A stretch of DNA of 11,937 bases from CAYFHQ01 sp964342805 (GTDB taxonomy: Bacteria; Bacillota; Clostridia; Peptostreptococcales; Acidaminobacteraceae): the NCBI GenBank assembly GCA_964342805.1, contig CAYFHQ010000112.1:1-11937 (forward strand). Direction: 5' to 3'. Within the stretch, counting starts at the first letter, position 1. Each line of letters begins with the position of its first letter. The position numbers and the translations under genes are program-made. The notes beneath the pieces are model-generated. The model did not search any database. It saw only the letters and a program-made list of their open reading frames with translations, and was not told the origin of the DNA. Shown in pieces: positions 1 to 7,897 of the stretch.

Positions 1-101
1 TGCCAGGGCATGGCGGGGTACTGGACCGGTTTGATAGCATTGTATTGGCTGCGCCTTTCTTGTACTACGTGATTGAGCTCTACCTCAACAAGCCTTTTTA
101 A
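1..101 (+). CDS. cdsA: Phosphatidate cytidylyltransferase, C-terminal end (partial)
   Basis: This is the last 32 codons of a gene that begins upstream of the window; the reading frame has codons starting at base 3 and ends in TAA at 99-101. The peptide opens with PGHGGVLDRFD, which fits the end of the CdsA family signature (H-G-G-x-x-D-R-x-D). That region contributes to the Mg2+ and substrate site of CDP-diacylglycerol synthase. A hydrophobic stretch follows (SIVLAAPFLYYVIELYL), consistent with the last membrane helix. The enzyme makes CDP-diacylglycerol from phosphatidate and CTP at the cytoplasmic membrane, feeding phospholipid synthesis. Its place just before dxr and rseP matches the common Firmicute cluster uppS-cdsA-dxr-rseP. 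The following terminator suggests that cdsA ends the upstream transcription unit. Confidence 0.9.
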   Translation, partial: PGHGGVLDRFDSIVLAAPFLYYVIELYLNKPF

Positions 102-120
102 AAGAATCAAAATCATTACA

Positions 121-156
121 GCTACTGCTCATGACCCGAGCAGTAGCGTTTTTTTT
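121..156 (+). terminator. Rho-independent terminator after cdsA
   Basis: A perfect 10-bp inverted repeat, GCTACTGCTC (121-130) and GAGCAGTAGC (138-147), encloses a 7-base loop. After one G it is followed by eight T residues (149-156). This is a textbook intrinsic terminator, 19 bases downstream of the cdsA stop. It separates cdsA from dxr, although these genes are often co-transcribed in relatives. The T-tract ends only 9 bases before the TG of the next promoter. Confidence 0.92.
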
Positions 157-165
157 CCTCATTTC

Positions 166-174
166 TGTTATAAT
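166..174 (+). promoter_or_regulatory. Extended -10 promoter for dxr-rseP-ispG-polC
   Basis: TGTTATAAT at 166-174 is a consensus -10 hexamer (TATAAT, 169-174) preceded by the extended -10 dinucleotide TG. No good -35 box is seen at 16-18 bp, because that position falls in the end of the terminator stem and its T-tract. The extended -10 may compensate. Transcription would start near 181-182, giving a leader of about 25 nt before the dxr ATG at 207. Confidence 0.75.
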
Positions 175-194
175 AGTCATGTTATCGAAAAATG

Positions 195-201
195 AAAGAG
201 G
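195..201 (+). promoter_or_regulatory. Ribosome binding site that decides the dxr start
   Basis: AAAGAGG (195-201) sits 5 bases before the ATG at 207. It lies inside the longer open frame that begins with ATG at 192, and that earlier ATG has no Shine-Dalgarno sequence of its own. The site therefore favours 207 as the true start, which also places the family's usual N-terminus (MKNISIIGSTGSIG) at residue 1. Confidence 0.75.
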
Positions 202-206
202 AAAAA

Positions 207-1355
207 ATGAAGAACATTAGTATTATCGGCTCAACGGGCTCCATTGGAACCCAGTGCCTTCAAATCATAGACCAACATCCAGACAAGTTTTCTGTTGTCG
301 CCCTAACATGTGGTTCGCAAGTCCAGTTGGTGGCTGAACAAGTCAGGAAGTATCGACCTGAACTGGTAGCCGCCTACCATCCCCAAGAGGCTAAAAAACT
401 AAAAGACCTGCTTAAGGATGAACCCATCACAGTCCTCAGTGGCATGGAGGGTCTAATTGCTGCGGCCACCCTATCCAGTGCAGACATTGTTGTGACATCA
501 GTTGTTGGAAACATTGGCTTAAGGCCAACCGTCGCTGCCATTAAAGCCGGCAAGGACATTGCCCTGGCCAACAAGGAGACCCTGGTAACCGCAGGTGAGC
601 TGATCATGCCCCTTGCCAAGGAAATGGGTGTTCAGATTTTGCCCGTCGACAGTGAACACAACGCCATCTTCCAGTGCCTAGAGGGCTATGCCCACAGCAC
701 AGTAGAAAAAATCATCCTGACAGCATCAGGGGGACCTTTTCGGGGTAAAAACAAAAATGACCTGGTCCATGTCTTAGCCAAGGATGCCTTAAAACATCCC
801 AACTGGGACATGGGGCGAAAAATATCCATAGACTCTGCCACCCTAATGAACAAGGGACTGGAGGCCATAGAAGCCAAGTGGCTGTTTAATGTGAGACCTG
901 ACCAGATTGACGTCATTGTCCATCCCCAGAGTATTGTTCATTCCATGGTGGAGTATAGGGATGGATCTGTTTTGGCACAAATGGGTGTGCCTGACATGCG
1001 CCTACCCATCCTATATGCACTGACTTATCCAGACAGACTCACACTGGACATGGAGAGATTGGATTTTACCAAGCTTTCAGACCTGCGTTTCGAAGCACCG
1101 GATAGAGAGACTTTCCCATGTCTAGACTTGGCCTTTGCTGCCATGGAAGCAGGCGGAACGCTTCCAACTGTCCTCAACGCAGCCAATGAAATTCTCGTCA
1201 TGGACTATCTAAATGACCAAATCGGCTTTTATGATATTCCAAGACGCATTGAAGAGGCCATGGCCAACCACACAAATATACTCAACCCCAGCTTCGAAGA
1301 CATCCATCAGGTAGATGCTTACACAAGACAATGGGTTGAGCAGTTAAAAAAGTAA
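207..1355 (+). CDS. dxr: 1-deoxy-D-xylulose 5-phosphate reductoisomerase (MEP pathway)
   Basis: DXR converts 1-deoxy-D-xylulose 5-phosphate to 2-C-methyl-D-erythritol 4-phosphate with NADPH and a divalent metal. This is the committed step of the cytosolic MEP isoprenoid pathway. From the ATG at 207 the protein has 382 residues, a normal length. The NADPH-binding loop GSTGSIG is at residues 8-14 and LANKET at about 120-125. The metal ligands are in VDSEHNAIFQ (Asp148, Glu150) and MNKGLEAIEA (Glu219). The substrate/flexible-loop motifs TASGGPFR, HPNWDMGRKISIDSATLMNKG and VHPQSIVHSMVEY are all present. An in-frame ATG at 192 would add 5 residues (MKEEK), but the AAAGAGG site lies between the two ATGs, so 207 is preferred. 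It is the first gene of a packed unit with rseP and with ispG, a later step of the same pathway. Confidence 0.97.
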   Translation: MKNISIIGSTGSIGTQCLQIIDQHPDKFSVVALTCGSQVQLVAEQVRKYRPELVAAYHPQEAKKLKDLLKDEPITVLSGMEGLIAAATLSSADIVVTSVVGNIGLRPTVAAIKAGKDIALANKETLVTAGELIMPLAKEMGVQILPVDSEHNAIFQCLEGYAHSTVEKIILTASGGPFRGKNKNDLVHVLAKDALKHPNWDMGRKISIDSATLMNKGLEAIEAKWLFNVRPDQIDVIVHPQSIVHSMVEYRDGSVLAQMGVPDMRLPILYALTYPDRLTLDMERLDFTKLSDLRFEAPDRETFPCLDLAFAAMEAGGTLPTVLNAANEILVMDYLNDQIGFYDIPRRIEEAMANHTNILNPSFEDIHQVDAYTRQWVEQLKK

Positions 1356-1365
1356 GGAGTAGGAT

Positions 1366-2367
1366 ATGATCAGCACAGTTATGACATTTATTATCGTATT
1401 CGGCATTCTCGTTTTCGTTCACGAGTCCGGCCATTTTCTAGTCGCTAAACTCAACGGGGTTTACGTTCACGAATTTGCCCTGGGCATGGGCCCCACCATT
1501 TTCAGCTGGCAGGGCAAGGAAACCAAGTATGCCCTCCGCCTCCTACCCATCGGTGGCTTTGTCCGCATGGAAGGGGAGGACGAGCAATCGGACAACCCCC
1601 GCTCATTTAGCCAAAAGACCCCCTTGCAGCGACTGAGCATCATCGTTGCAGGTCCAGTCATGAACTTTATCTTGGCCTTTATTGCCCTAACCATCGTCAT
1701 CCTGGCCATAGGTATGCCGGTGAACACCGTTGGTGGCTTTTCTGAAGACTCACCAGCCATGGAAGCCGGTCTTGAAGTAGGGGACCGCATTGTCCAGATT
1801 GGTGACCTGCCCATTGACAGCTGGAATGACGTGGTAAACGCCATTTCTGGAACCGATGCGCTCCAGCTCCAAATCACGGTTATCCGAGACCAAGAAGAAC
1901 TAACCTACACGACCAACCTAACGGAAGATCCTGAGACAGGCCGTAAGCTGATTGGTATTTCAAGAGGGGTAGAACGGAATCCCGGCAAAGCCATTCAATC
2001 GGCCTTTGTGGGAATTATTACCTTGATCGGCATGATCCTAAACTTCCTCGGGTCCCTATTCACCGGCGGTGCTGACATGGCCCAAGTGTCTGGTCCTGTG
2101 GGGATTTACTCAGCTGTTAGCCAGGCCAGCAAGGCAGGCTGGATCAGCGTTCTGGAAATCACAGCCCTCTTGTCTGTCAACCTAGGCCTCTTTAACCTCC
2201 TGCCGATCCCGGCCCTGGACGGAGGTCGTCTGATCTTTATCATTGTAGAGTTGTTTAGAGGCAAGCCTGTTGATCCTGACAAGGAAGGCTTTGTCCACTT
2301 TGTAGGTTTTGTCCTCCTCATGGCCCTCATGGTCATGTTGGTATTCAAAGACCTACAGGCACTTTAA
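1366..2367 (+). CDS. rseP: RseP/RasP-family site-2 intramembrane zinc metalloprotease
   Basis: This is a membrane-embedded zinc protease that cuts transmembrane segments of anti-sigma factors or remnant signal peptides (RasP/YluC in Bacillus, RseP in E. coli). Its substrate here cannot be read from the sequence. The protein has 333 residues. The catalytic HExxH motif, HESGH, is at residues 19-23 in the first membrane segment. The second conserved motif, NLLPIPALDGG (277-287), supplies the zinc-ligand Asp285. A single PDZ domain lies at about 118-180, fewer than the two in E. coli RseP. Predicted hydrophobic segments are at about 2-22, 91-115, 212-232, 262-280 and 308-328, and the GPVMNF membrane motif is near 96-101. 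GGAGT immediately after the dxr stop (1356-1360) lies 5 bases before the ATG, so the gene is co-transcribed with dxr. Confidence 0.95.
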   Translation: MISTVMTFIIVFGILVFVHESGHFLVAKLNGVYVHEFALGMGPTIFSWQGKETKYALRLLPIGGFVRMEGEDEQSDNPRSFSQKTPLQRLSIIVAGPVMNFILAFIALTIVILAIGMPVNTVGGFSEDSPAMEAGLEVGDRIVQIGDLPIDSWNDVVNAISGTDALQLQITVIRDQEELTYTTNLTEDPETGRKLIGISRGVERNPGKAIQSAFVGIITLIGMILNFLGSLFTGGADMAQVSGPVGIYSAVSQASKAGWISVLEITALLSVNLGLFNLLPIPALDGGRLIFIIVELFRGKPVDPDKEGFVHFVGFVLLMALMVMLVFKDLQAL

Positions 2368-2379
2368 GAGAGGACACAC

Positions 2380-3435
2380 ATGATTAGAAGACAATCACGA
2401 AAAGTTACATGTGGTTCAGTGGAGATTGGTGGCAATGCCCCAATCTCCATTCAATCCATGACCAAGACAGATACACGCGACGTAAAGGCAACAGTAGCCC
2501 AGATCCACCGCTTGGAGTCTGCCGGTTGTCAAATCACCCGGTCAGCTGTTCCTGACATGGAAGCCGCAAAGGCACTGAAAGACATCAAGCGCCAGATCAA
2601 TATTCCCTTAGTCGCAGACATCCATTTTGACTATCGTCTGGCCCTCCAGGCCATTGACAGCGGCGTCGACAAGCTTCGGATCAATCCTGGCAATATCGGA
2701 TCCAAGGCCAGAGTGGCAGAAGTGGTCAAAGCGGCTAAACAAGCGGGCATCCCCATCCGAATAGGTGTCAACGGGGGTTCCCTAGAGAAGTCTCTGCTGG
2801 ACAAGTATGGTGGACCAACACCCGACGCCCTGGTGGAAAGTGCCATGGGCCATGTACAAATCCTTGAGGACCTTGACTTTCATGATATGATATTGGCAGT
2901 AAAGGTCAGTGACGTACTGACCACCATTGAAGCCTATCAGAAGTTAGCCCAGGTAACGGATTATCCCTTCCATATTGGTGTAACAGAGGCGGGAACCCTC
3001 CAAGGGGGGACCATCAAGTCTGCCATCGGAATTGGAAGCTTGTTGCTATCAGGTATTGGTGACACCCTGCGTGTTTCCCTCACAGGTGACCCGGTGGAAG
3101 AGATTAAGGTTGCCAAGGAAATACTGAAAGTCTTAGGCCTGCGAACTTCAGGAATCAACTTGATCTCCTGTCCAACCTGTGGACGTTGCCAAGTGGGCAT
3201 GATCGACGTGGCCAATGCCATTGAAAAACGTGTTGCTAATCTAGAAACTCAAGCAACCGTGGCCATTATGGGCTGCGCTGTAAATGGTCCTGGAGAGGCA
3301 AGACATGCTGACCTAGGCGTTGCCTGTGGTAAGGGAGAAGCCCTGATCTTTAGCAAGGGAGAAATCCTTCGGAAGGTAAAAGAAGACGAAATCATTGACG
3401 AACTCATGAAAGAACTGGAAGGAATGTCTGAATGA
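2380..3435 (+). CDS. ispG: 4-hydroxy-3-methylbut-2-en-1-yl diphosphate synthase (flavodoxin/ferredoxin), IspG/GcpE
   Basis: IspG is a cytosolic [4Fe-4S] enzyme that reductively opens methylerythritol cyclodiphosphate to HMBPP, the next-to-last MEP pathway step. The 351-residue length matches the short two-domain bacterial form. A TIM-barrel domain fills about residues 1-250, with conserved stretches such as PISIQSMTKTDTRD, VADIHFDYRLAL, LRINPGNIG and LTGDP. The C-terminal iron-sulfur domain carries the cluster cysteines in SCPTCGRC (Cys264, Cys267) and GCAVNGPGE (Cys299), plus the conserved Glu306. The strand that usually reads IVRVAVP is ITRSAVP here, a mild deviation. GAGAGGA precedes the ATG. 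The gene sits 12 bases after rseP, and its TGA overlaps the polC ATG in an ATGA junction. Having it in the same unit as dxr ties two MEP steps together. Confidence 0.97.
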   Translation: MIRRQSRKVTCGSVEIGGNAPISIQSMTKTDTRDVKATVAQIHRLESAGCQITRSAVPDMEAAKALKDIKRQINIPLVADIHFDYRLALQAIDSGVDKLRINPGNIGSKARVAEVVKAAKQAGIPIRIGVNGGSLEKSLLDKYGGPTPDALVESAMGHVQILEDLDFHDMILAVKVSDVLTTIEAYQKLAQVTDYPFHIGVTEAGTLQGGTIKSAIGIGSLLLSGIGDTLRVSLTGDPVEEIKVAKEILKVLGLRTSGINLISCPTCGRCQVGMIDVANAIEKRVANLETQATVAIMGCAVNGPGEARHADLGVACGKGEALIFSKGEILRKVKEDEIIDELMKELEGMSE

Positions 3436-6400
3436 CCGTTCAAAGCGCAACAACCTTTGACCAAATCCTAACTGAAATATTGAAAGAAGTGAACATTCAT
3501 GTGGACCGAGTGGAGTACAGAAAATCCACCGGCCACATGGATGTATTTTTGTCCAGCGACACCCTCATGGTTCCTGACGCAAGGGACGCCGTTGAAAAAG
3601 CTTTACAGGCCAGTAACGGCCTTGTGCGCTCTGTCCATACCTATTGTAGGTGGTCAGGAGCCAGTAGCAATGCCTTTGAAATGCTCAACCAAGCATGGCC
3701 AACCATCACCTGGTTGACTAAAAAACTGTGTCCTACCCTCAATGGTATCCTGCAACAGGCCACTCAAAAGATTGAAGGGTCTACCTTGACCATTGGTATC
3801 CCAGACCATTTTTCTGTGGCAACCCTACAGAAGAAGAACGTGGCTCTGGATATTCAAAAGCAACTGGCCAACGACTTTAGTGCTACCTTTACTGTTCGGT
3901 TTGATTTTGACGAACACCTGGCTGCTGAAGGCCAGGAGGCCTATGAAAAGGGCCTGGAGGAAAAGCAGAAAGTGGCCCTCAAGGAACAGCTAACCATTAA
4001 AGAAGGCCAGCCCCGTCGTGGGGGCGGCCAAAAACAGGAGTCCGGCGGCTTTGGCGGTAATGGGGGCGGCAAGGGGAAAAAGTCCACCAAGGAAAAGGCG
4101 CCAGGTGTCCTCTACCGAAACAAGTGCAAGCGTGACCCCATGCAAATCAAGGGCAACTTAGAAGAAGAGGCCATTGTATGTTTTGAGGGCAAAGTCTTCG
4201 AAAAAGACATGCGTGACCTCAAGAGTGGGAAAAAGCTGATCTCCTTCAGCATCACTGACTACACCTATTCGGTGGCTTGTAAGGTGTTTGCCAAGCCAGA
4301 CGAAGGGGAAGAACTCTATGAAAAAATTGAAAAGGGCAAGTGGTACATCGTAGAAGGCACCGTGCGTTATGACACCTTCGCCAAGGAACTCATGCTCTTT
4401 ATCATGAACATAAATGAAGGTAAAGTTGAAAAGCCAATCATGGACAATGCCCCTCAAAAGCGGGTAGAACTCCATTGTCATACCACCATGTCCGACATGG
4501 ACGGGGTGACTTCGGCCAAGGCCCTGGTTAGTCGAGCAGACCAGTGGGGCCATCCGGCCATTGCCATCACCGACCACGGTGTCCTCCAAGCCTTCCCTGA
4601 AGCCATGCATGCTTCTGACGGCAAGGACGTAAAGGTCATTTATGGGGTAGAAGGCTACCTTTTCAATGACGACGCTGTCATCATTAAAAATCCAAATGAC
4701 GAGGACCTAGACCAGACCTTTGTGGTCTTTGATATTGAAACCACAGGCCTGTCCTTCAAACATGACCGCATTACGGAGATTGGTGCAGTTAAGGTGTCCA
4801 AGGGTGGAACCATAGAAGAGTTCAGCGCCCTGGTTAACCCCCAAAAGCCCATTCCCCAAATTGTTGTGGAACTGACCGGCATTACGGATGAAATGGTCAA
4901 GGACAAACCCACAATCGATGCGGTTTTACCTAAATTCTTAGACTTCATCGGTGACGCTCCTGTGGTTGCCCACAACGCCGCCTTTGACGTTTCCTTTATA
5001 AAGGCAGCAGCAGAGCGCCTAGGAAAGCCATTTAACCCCGTCGTTGTGGATACCCTAGCCCTGTCTAGACTACTCATGAAGGACATGAAGCGTCACAAGC
5101 TGAATACCATCGCTAAAAAACTGAAGATTAAACTGGACAACCACCACCGTGCCGTGGACGATGCTCAAGCAACAGCGTCCATTTTCCACAAGTTTGTTGA
5201 AATGCTCCGAGACCAAGACATCAACGACATGCACGGGATTAACGCCCTGGGCCTTGAAGAGATGGATTACAAAAATGCAGACACCTACCATGTCATCATA
5301 CTTGTAAAGAACCAGAAGGGCCTAAAGGAACTCTATAAATTGGTGTCCCATTCCAATATCAAGACCTTCTATAGACGGCCTAGGATACCCAAAAGTATGC
5401 TCAACGCCGTTCGGGAAGACTTGATTATTGGTTCTGCCTGTGAAGCGGGCGAGCTCTTTAAAGCCATTTTCTCCAACAAATCAGAGGAGGAAATTGAGGA
5501 GATTGCAAACTTCTATGACTTCCTAGAAATCCAGCCGACTGGCAACAATGCCTTTATGATCAAGAAGGGGATTGTTTCTGGTCACGAGGAACTCCAGGAA
5601 ATCAACAAGCGTGTCCTGGATCTAGGTGAAAAATTAGGGAAGACGGTAGCTGCTACAGGTGACGTCCATTTCATGGACCCCCAGGACGAGGTCTACCGCC
5701 GGATTATCATGGCCGGCAAGGGGTTTGATGACGCCGATGACCAGGCACCCCTATACTTTAGAACAACCGAGGACATGTTGTCCGAGTTTAAATATCTAGG
5801 CACAGACAAGGCCTTTGAGGTTGTAGTAGAAAACACCAATAAAATCGCAGACCTTTGTGAGCCGGTCCTCCCAATCCCTAAGGAAACCTATCCACCAAGG
5901 ATTGAGGGGTCTGACGACGAGCTTAGAAGAACCTGCTTTGAAAAGGCACGGAACCTTTATGGGGACGACCTTCCTCAGATTGTAGAGGAAAGACTGGAAA
6001 CAGAACTTCAGTCCATTATTTCCAATGGTTATTCTGTCATGTACATCATCGGCCAAAAGCTGGTGGTTAAGTCCCTTGAGGACGGTTATTTGGTAGGCTC
6101 ACGGGGGTCGGTAGGCTCCTCATTTGCAGCTACCATGTCAGATATTACAGAAGTAAATCCCCTGCCACCCCACTACCTTTGCAAGGAATGTAAGACGTCT
6201 GAGTTTATTTTAGATGGTAGCGTAGGCTCTGGGGCTGATTTGCCAGACAAGACTTGTACCCATTGTGGAGCTACCTTTAAAAAAGATGGTTATGACATTC
6301 CATTTGCCACCTTCCTTGGCTTCAATGGTGACAAGGAACCGGATATTGACTTGAACTTTGCCGGTGTATATCAGGCGACGTCCCATAAGTATACGGAGGA

Positions 6401-7769
6401 ACTCTTTGGTACGGGCTATGTATATAAGGCAGGCACCATTGGTACGGTTGCAGACAAGACCGCCTTTGGTTATGTCCGTAAGTACTTCGAGGAGCGGGGC
6501 ATACCGGCTTCCAATACAGAGGTAGTCCGCCTGTCCCAAGGGTGTACGGGAATCAAACGGACCAGCGGCCAGCACCCGGGTGGAATCATGGTTATCCCGG
6601 ACTACAAGGACGTTCATGATTTTTGCCCTATCCAGTACCCGGCCAACGATACCAAGTCTGACGTCATTACGACCCACTTCGACTACCATTCGATTTCCGG
6701 CCGTATTCTGAAACTGGATATCCTGGGACACGATGTGCCCACGATCATCCGCCTTTTGGAGGACATCACGGGTGTGGATATTTTTGATGTACCTCTGGAT
6801 GATCGTGAAACAGCAGCCATTTTCACATCTGTCGACACCTTGAAGATCCAAGACCCCGACTACAAGCTGAAGATCGGGTCCTTGGGTATTCCCGAGTTCG
6901 GCACAAGATTTGTCCGGCAAATGCTAGTAGACACCCAACCGTCAACCTTTGCCGATCTAGTGCGCATCTCCGGCCTATCCCATGGTACGGACGTATGGTT
7001 GAATAACGCCCAGGACCTTGTCCGCCAAGGAACTGTTGAAATTAAGGACGTAATTTCTACCCGTGACGATATCATGGTTTACCTCATGTACCAGGGGCTT
7101 GAACCCCTAATGGCCTTTAAAATCATGGAGAAGGTCCGTAAGGGTAAGGGGCTGACTGAGGAAGACGAAGCCCTCATGAAGGAGAACAATGTACCCGAGT
7201 GGTATATTTGGTCTTGTAACCAGATCAAATACATGTTCCCTAAGGCCCATGCCGTAGCCTACGTTATGATGTCCTTCCGGATCGCCTATTTTAAGGTTCA
7301 CCACCCCTTGGCCTTCTATGCCACCTTCTTCCACATTAAGGTGGATGACTTTGACGCCCAGTTGATTTGCCAGGGGAAGAACGCCATCCGGGCACGGATG
7401 CGGCAAATGGATGGGGACGACTACCAAATGAGTAACAAGGAAGAGGGGCTTTATATCATCCTAGAACTATGTGATGAAATGAACTCCCGTGGTTTTGACT
7501 TCCTTCCCATAGACCTCATGGAGAGTGACGCCACCATGTTCAAGATCATCGATGGTAAGATCCTACCACCCTTCCAGGCCCTCCAAGGGGTCGGAGAAAA
7601 TGCGGCCCATGCCATCGTAGCTGCCCGGGCAGAAGGGGAGTTCTTGTCCATTGAGGACCTGAGAAAACGAGCAAAAGTTACCAAAACAGTGATCGAAGCC
7701 ATGCAAGACCATGGATGCCTGAAAGGCTTGCCAGAGAGCAATCAGCTGTCTTTGTTCTCGTTTGCATAG
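3432..7769 (+). CDS. polC: DNA polymerase III alpha subunit, PolC type (Gram-positive replicase with built-in proofreading)
   Basis: PolC is the main replicative DNA polymerase of low-GC Gram-positives. At 1445 residues it is close to the Bacillus length. In order: an N-terminal domain (about 1-190); a Gly-rich linker (194-217); an OB-fold (about 235-335); and a PHP domain begun by VELHCHTTMSD (345-355), TDHG (380-383) and GVEG (405-408), resumed after the exonuclease insert with GDVHF (743-747). The inserted DnaQ-like exonuclease spans about 428-590, with FDIETTG (Asp434, Glu436), HNAAFD (514-519) and HRAVDDA (His572, Asp577). The zinc site is Cys917/920 and Cys942/945. Palm catalytic aspartates are Asp971 and Asp973 (PDIDLNF) and probably Asp1096 (KLDILGH). 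The C-terminal QLSLF (1438-1442) is the beta-clamp-binding motif. AAGGA at 3419-3423 lies inside ispG, 8 bases before the ATG, and the ATGA overlap implies translational coupling. Polymerase and proofreading sites look intact. Confidence 0.98.
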   Translation: MTVQSATTFDQILTEILKEVNIHVDRVEYRKSTGHMDVFLSSDTLMVPDARDAVEKALQASNGLVRSVHTYCRWSGASSNAFEMLNQAWPTITWLTKKLCPTLNGILQQATQKIEGSTLTIGIPDHFSVATLQKKNVALDIQKQLANDFSATFTVRFDFDEHLAAEGQEAYEKGLEEKQKVALKEQLTIKEGQPRRGGGQKQESGGFGGNGGGKGKKSTKEKAPGVLYRNKCKRDPMQIKGNLEEEAIVCFEGKVFEKDMRDLKSGKKLISFSITDYTYSVACKVFAKPDEGEELYEKIEKGKWYIVEGTVRYDTFAKELMLFIMNINEGKVEKPIMDNAPQKRVELHCHTTMSDMDGVTSAKALVSRADQWGHPAIAITDHGVLQAFPEAMHASDGKDVKVIYGVEGYLFNDDAVIIKNPNDEDLDQTFVVFDIETTGLSFKHDRITEIGAVKVSKGGTIEEFSALVNPQKPIPQIVVELTGITDEMVKDKPTIDAVLPKFLDFIGDAPVVAHNAAFDVSFIKAAAERLGKPFNPVVVDTLALSRLLMKDMKRHKLNTIAKKLKIKLDNHHRAVDDAQATASIFHKFVEMLRDQDINDMHGINALGLEEMDYKNADTYHVIILVKNQKGLKELYKLVSHSNIKTFYRRPRIPKSMLNAVREDLIIGSACEAGELFKAIFSNKSEEEIEEIANFYDFLEIQPTGNNAFMIKKGIVSGHEELQEINKRVLDLGEKLGKTVAATGDVHFMDPQDEVYRRIIMAGKGFDDADDQAPLYFRTTEDMLSEFKYLGTDKAFEVVVENTNKIADLCEPVLPIPKETYPPRIEGSDDELRRTCFEKARNLYGDDLPQIVEERLETELQSIISNGYSVMYIIGQKLVVKSLEDGYLVGSRGSVGSSFAATMSDITEVNPLPPHYLCKECKTSEFILDGSVGSGADLPDKTCTHCGATFKKDGYDIPFATFLGFNGDKEPDIDLNFAGVYQATSHKYTEELFGTGYVYKAGTIGTVADKTAFGYVRKYFEERGIPASNTEVVRLSQGCTGIKRTSGQHPGGIMVIPDYKDVHDFCPIQYPANDTKSDVITTHFDYHSISGRILKLDILGHDVPTIIRLLEDITGVDIFDVPLDDRETAAIFTSVDTLKIQDPDYKLKIGSLGIPEFGTRFVRQMLVDTQPSTFADLVRISGLSHGTDVWLNNAQDLVRQGTVEIKDVISTRDDIMVYLMYQGLEPLMAFKIMEKVRKGKGLTEEDEALMKENNVPEWYIWSCNQIKYMFPKAHAVAYVMMSFRIAYFKVHHPLAFYATFFHIKVDDFDAQLICQGKNAIRARMRQMDGDDYQMSNKEEGLYIILELCDEMNSRGFDFLPIDLMESDATMFKIIDGKILPPFQALQGVGENAAHAIVAARAEGEFLSIEDLRKRAKVTKTVIEAMQDHGCLKGLPESNQLSLFSFA

Positions 7770-7790
7770 TAGTGTTTGGTGTGCTATAAT
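7761..7790 (+). promoter_or_regulatory. Extended -10 promoter for the rimP-nusA-infB operon
   Basis: TGCTATAAT (7782-7790) is an extended -10 with a perfect TATAAT at 7785-7790. TTTGCA at 7761-7766 matches a -35 box at 4 of 6 positions with an 18-bp spacer. The -35 overlaps the last polC codons and the -10 lies just after the stop. Transcription would begin near 7797. The TG-N-TATAAT design is shared with the dxr promoter. Confidence 0.78.
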
Positions 7791-7815
7791 ATGACTGTAA
7801 TTGAATTGGTCGACG

Positions 7816-7847
7816 GAGAAGAGTGGGAAATCAGCCCACTCTTTCTC
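7816..7847 (+). promoter_or_regulatory. Leader hairpin upstream of rimP, candidate NusA-responsive attenuator
   Basis: The left arm GAGAAGAGTGGG (7816-7827) pairs with CCCACTCTTTCTC (7835-7847) around a 7-base loop, with one bulged T. The core GAGTGGG/CCCACTC stem is 7 bp and GC-rich. What follows the core is an interrupted, U-rich CTTTCTCGTT rather than a clean T-run, so it resembles a weak intrinsic terminator. It lies about 20 nt into the predicted leader and 50 nt before the rimP ATG. In B. subtilis the corresponding operon is known to be autoregulated through a NusA-dependent terminator in the rimP leader. I infer the same role here. The alternative is an RNA-stabilising or ribosome-binding structure. 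Confidence 0.65.
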
Positions 7848-7897
7848 GTTGTACAAACCTATAACTGAATAATAATTGAATAAGGAGGTAGATCGCC

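Noticed and set aside
6210..6920. 236-codon minus-strand open frame inside polC
   Set aside because: It is fully contained in the conserved palm and zinc-binding part of PolC and has no recognisable domain, so it is a shadow frame.
3432..7769. Possibility that PolC is damaged or missing active-site residues
   Set aside because: Exonuclease (Asp434, Glu436, Asp519, His572, Asp577), palm (Asp971, Asp973, Asp1096), zinc-ligand and clamp-binding motifs are all present at expected spacing.
7798..7881. 9-bp direct repeat TAATTGAAT (7798-7806 and 7873-7881) flanking the rimP leader hairpin, considered as an operator pair or insertion footprint
   Set aside because: The repeat is short and AT-rich in an AT-rich leader. 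Chance is likely, and no insertion-like sequence lies between the copies apart from the hairpin.
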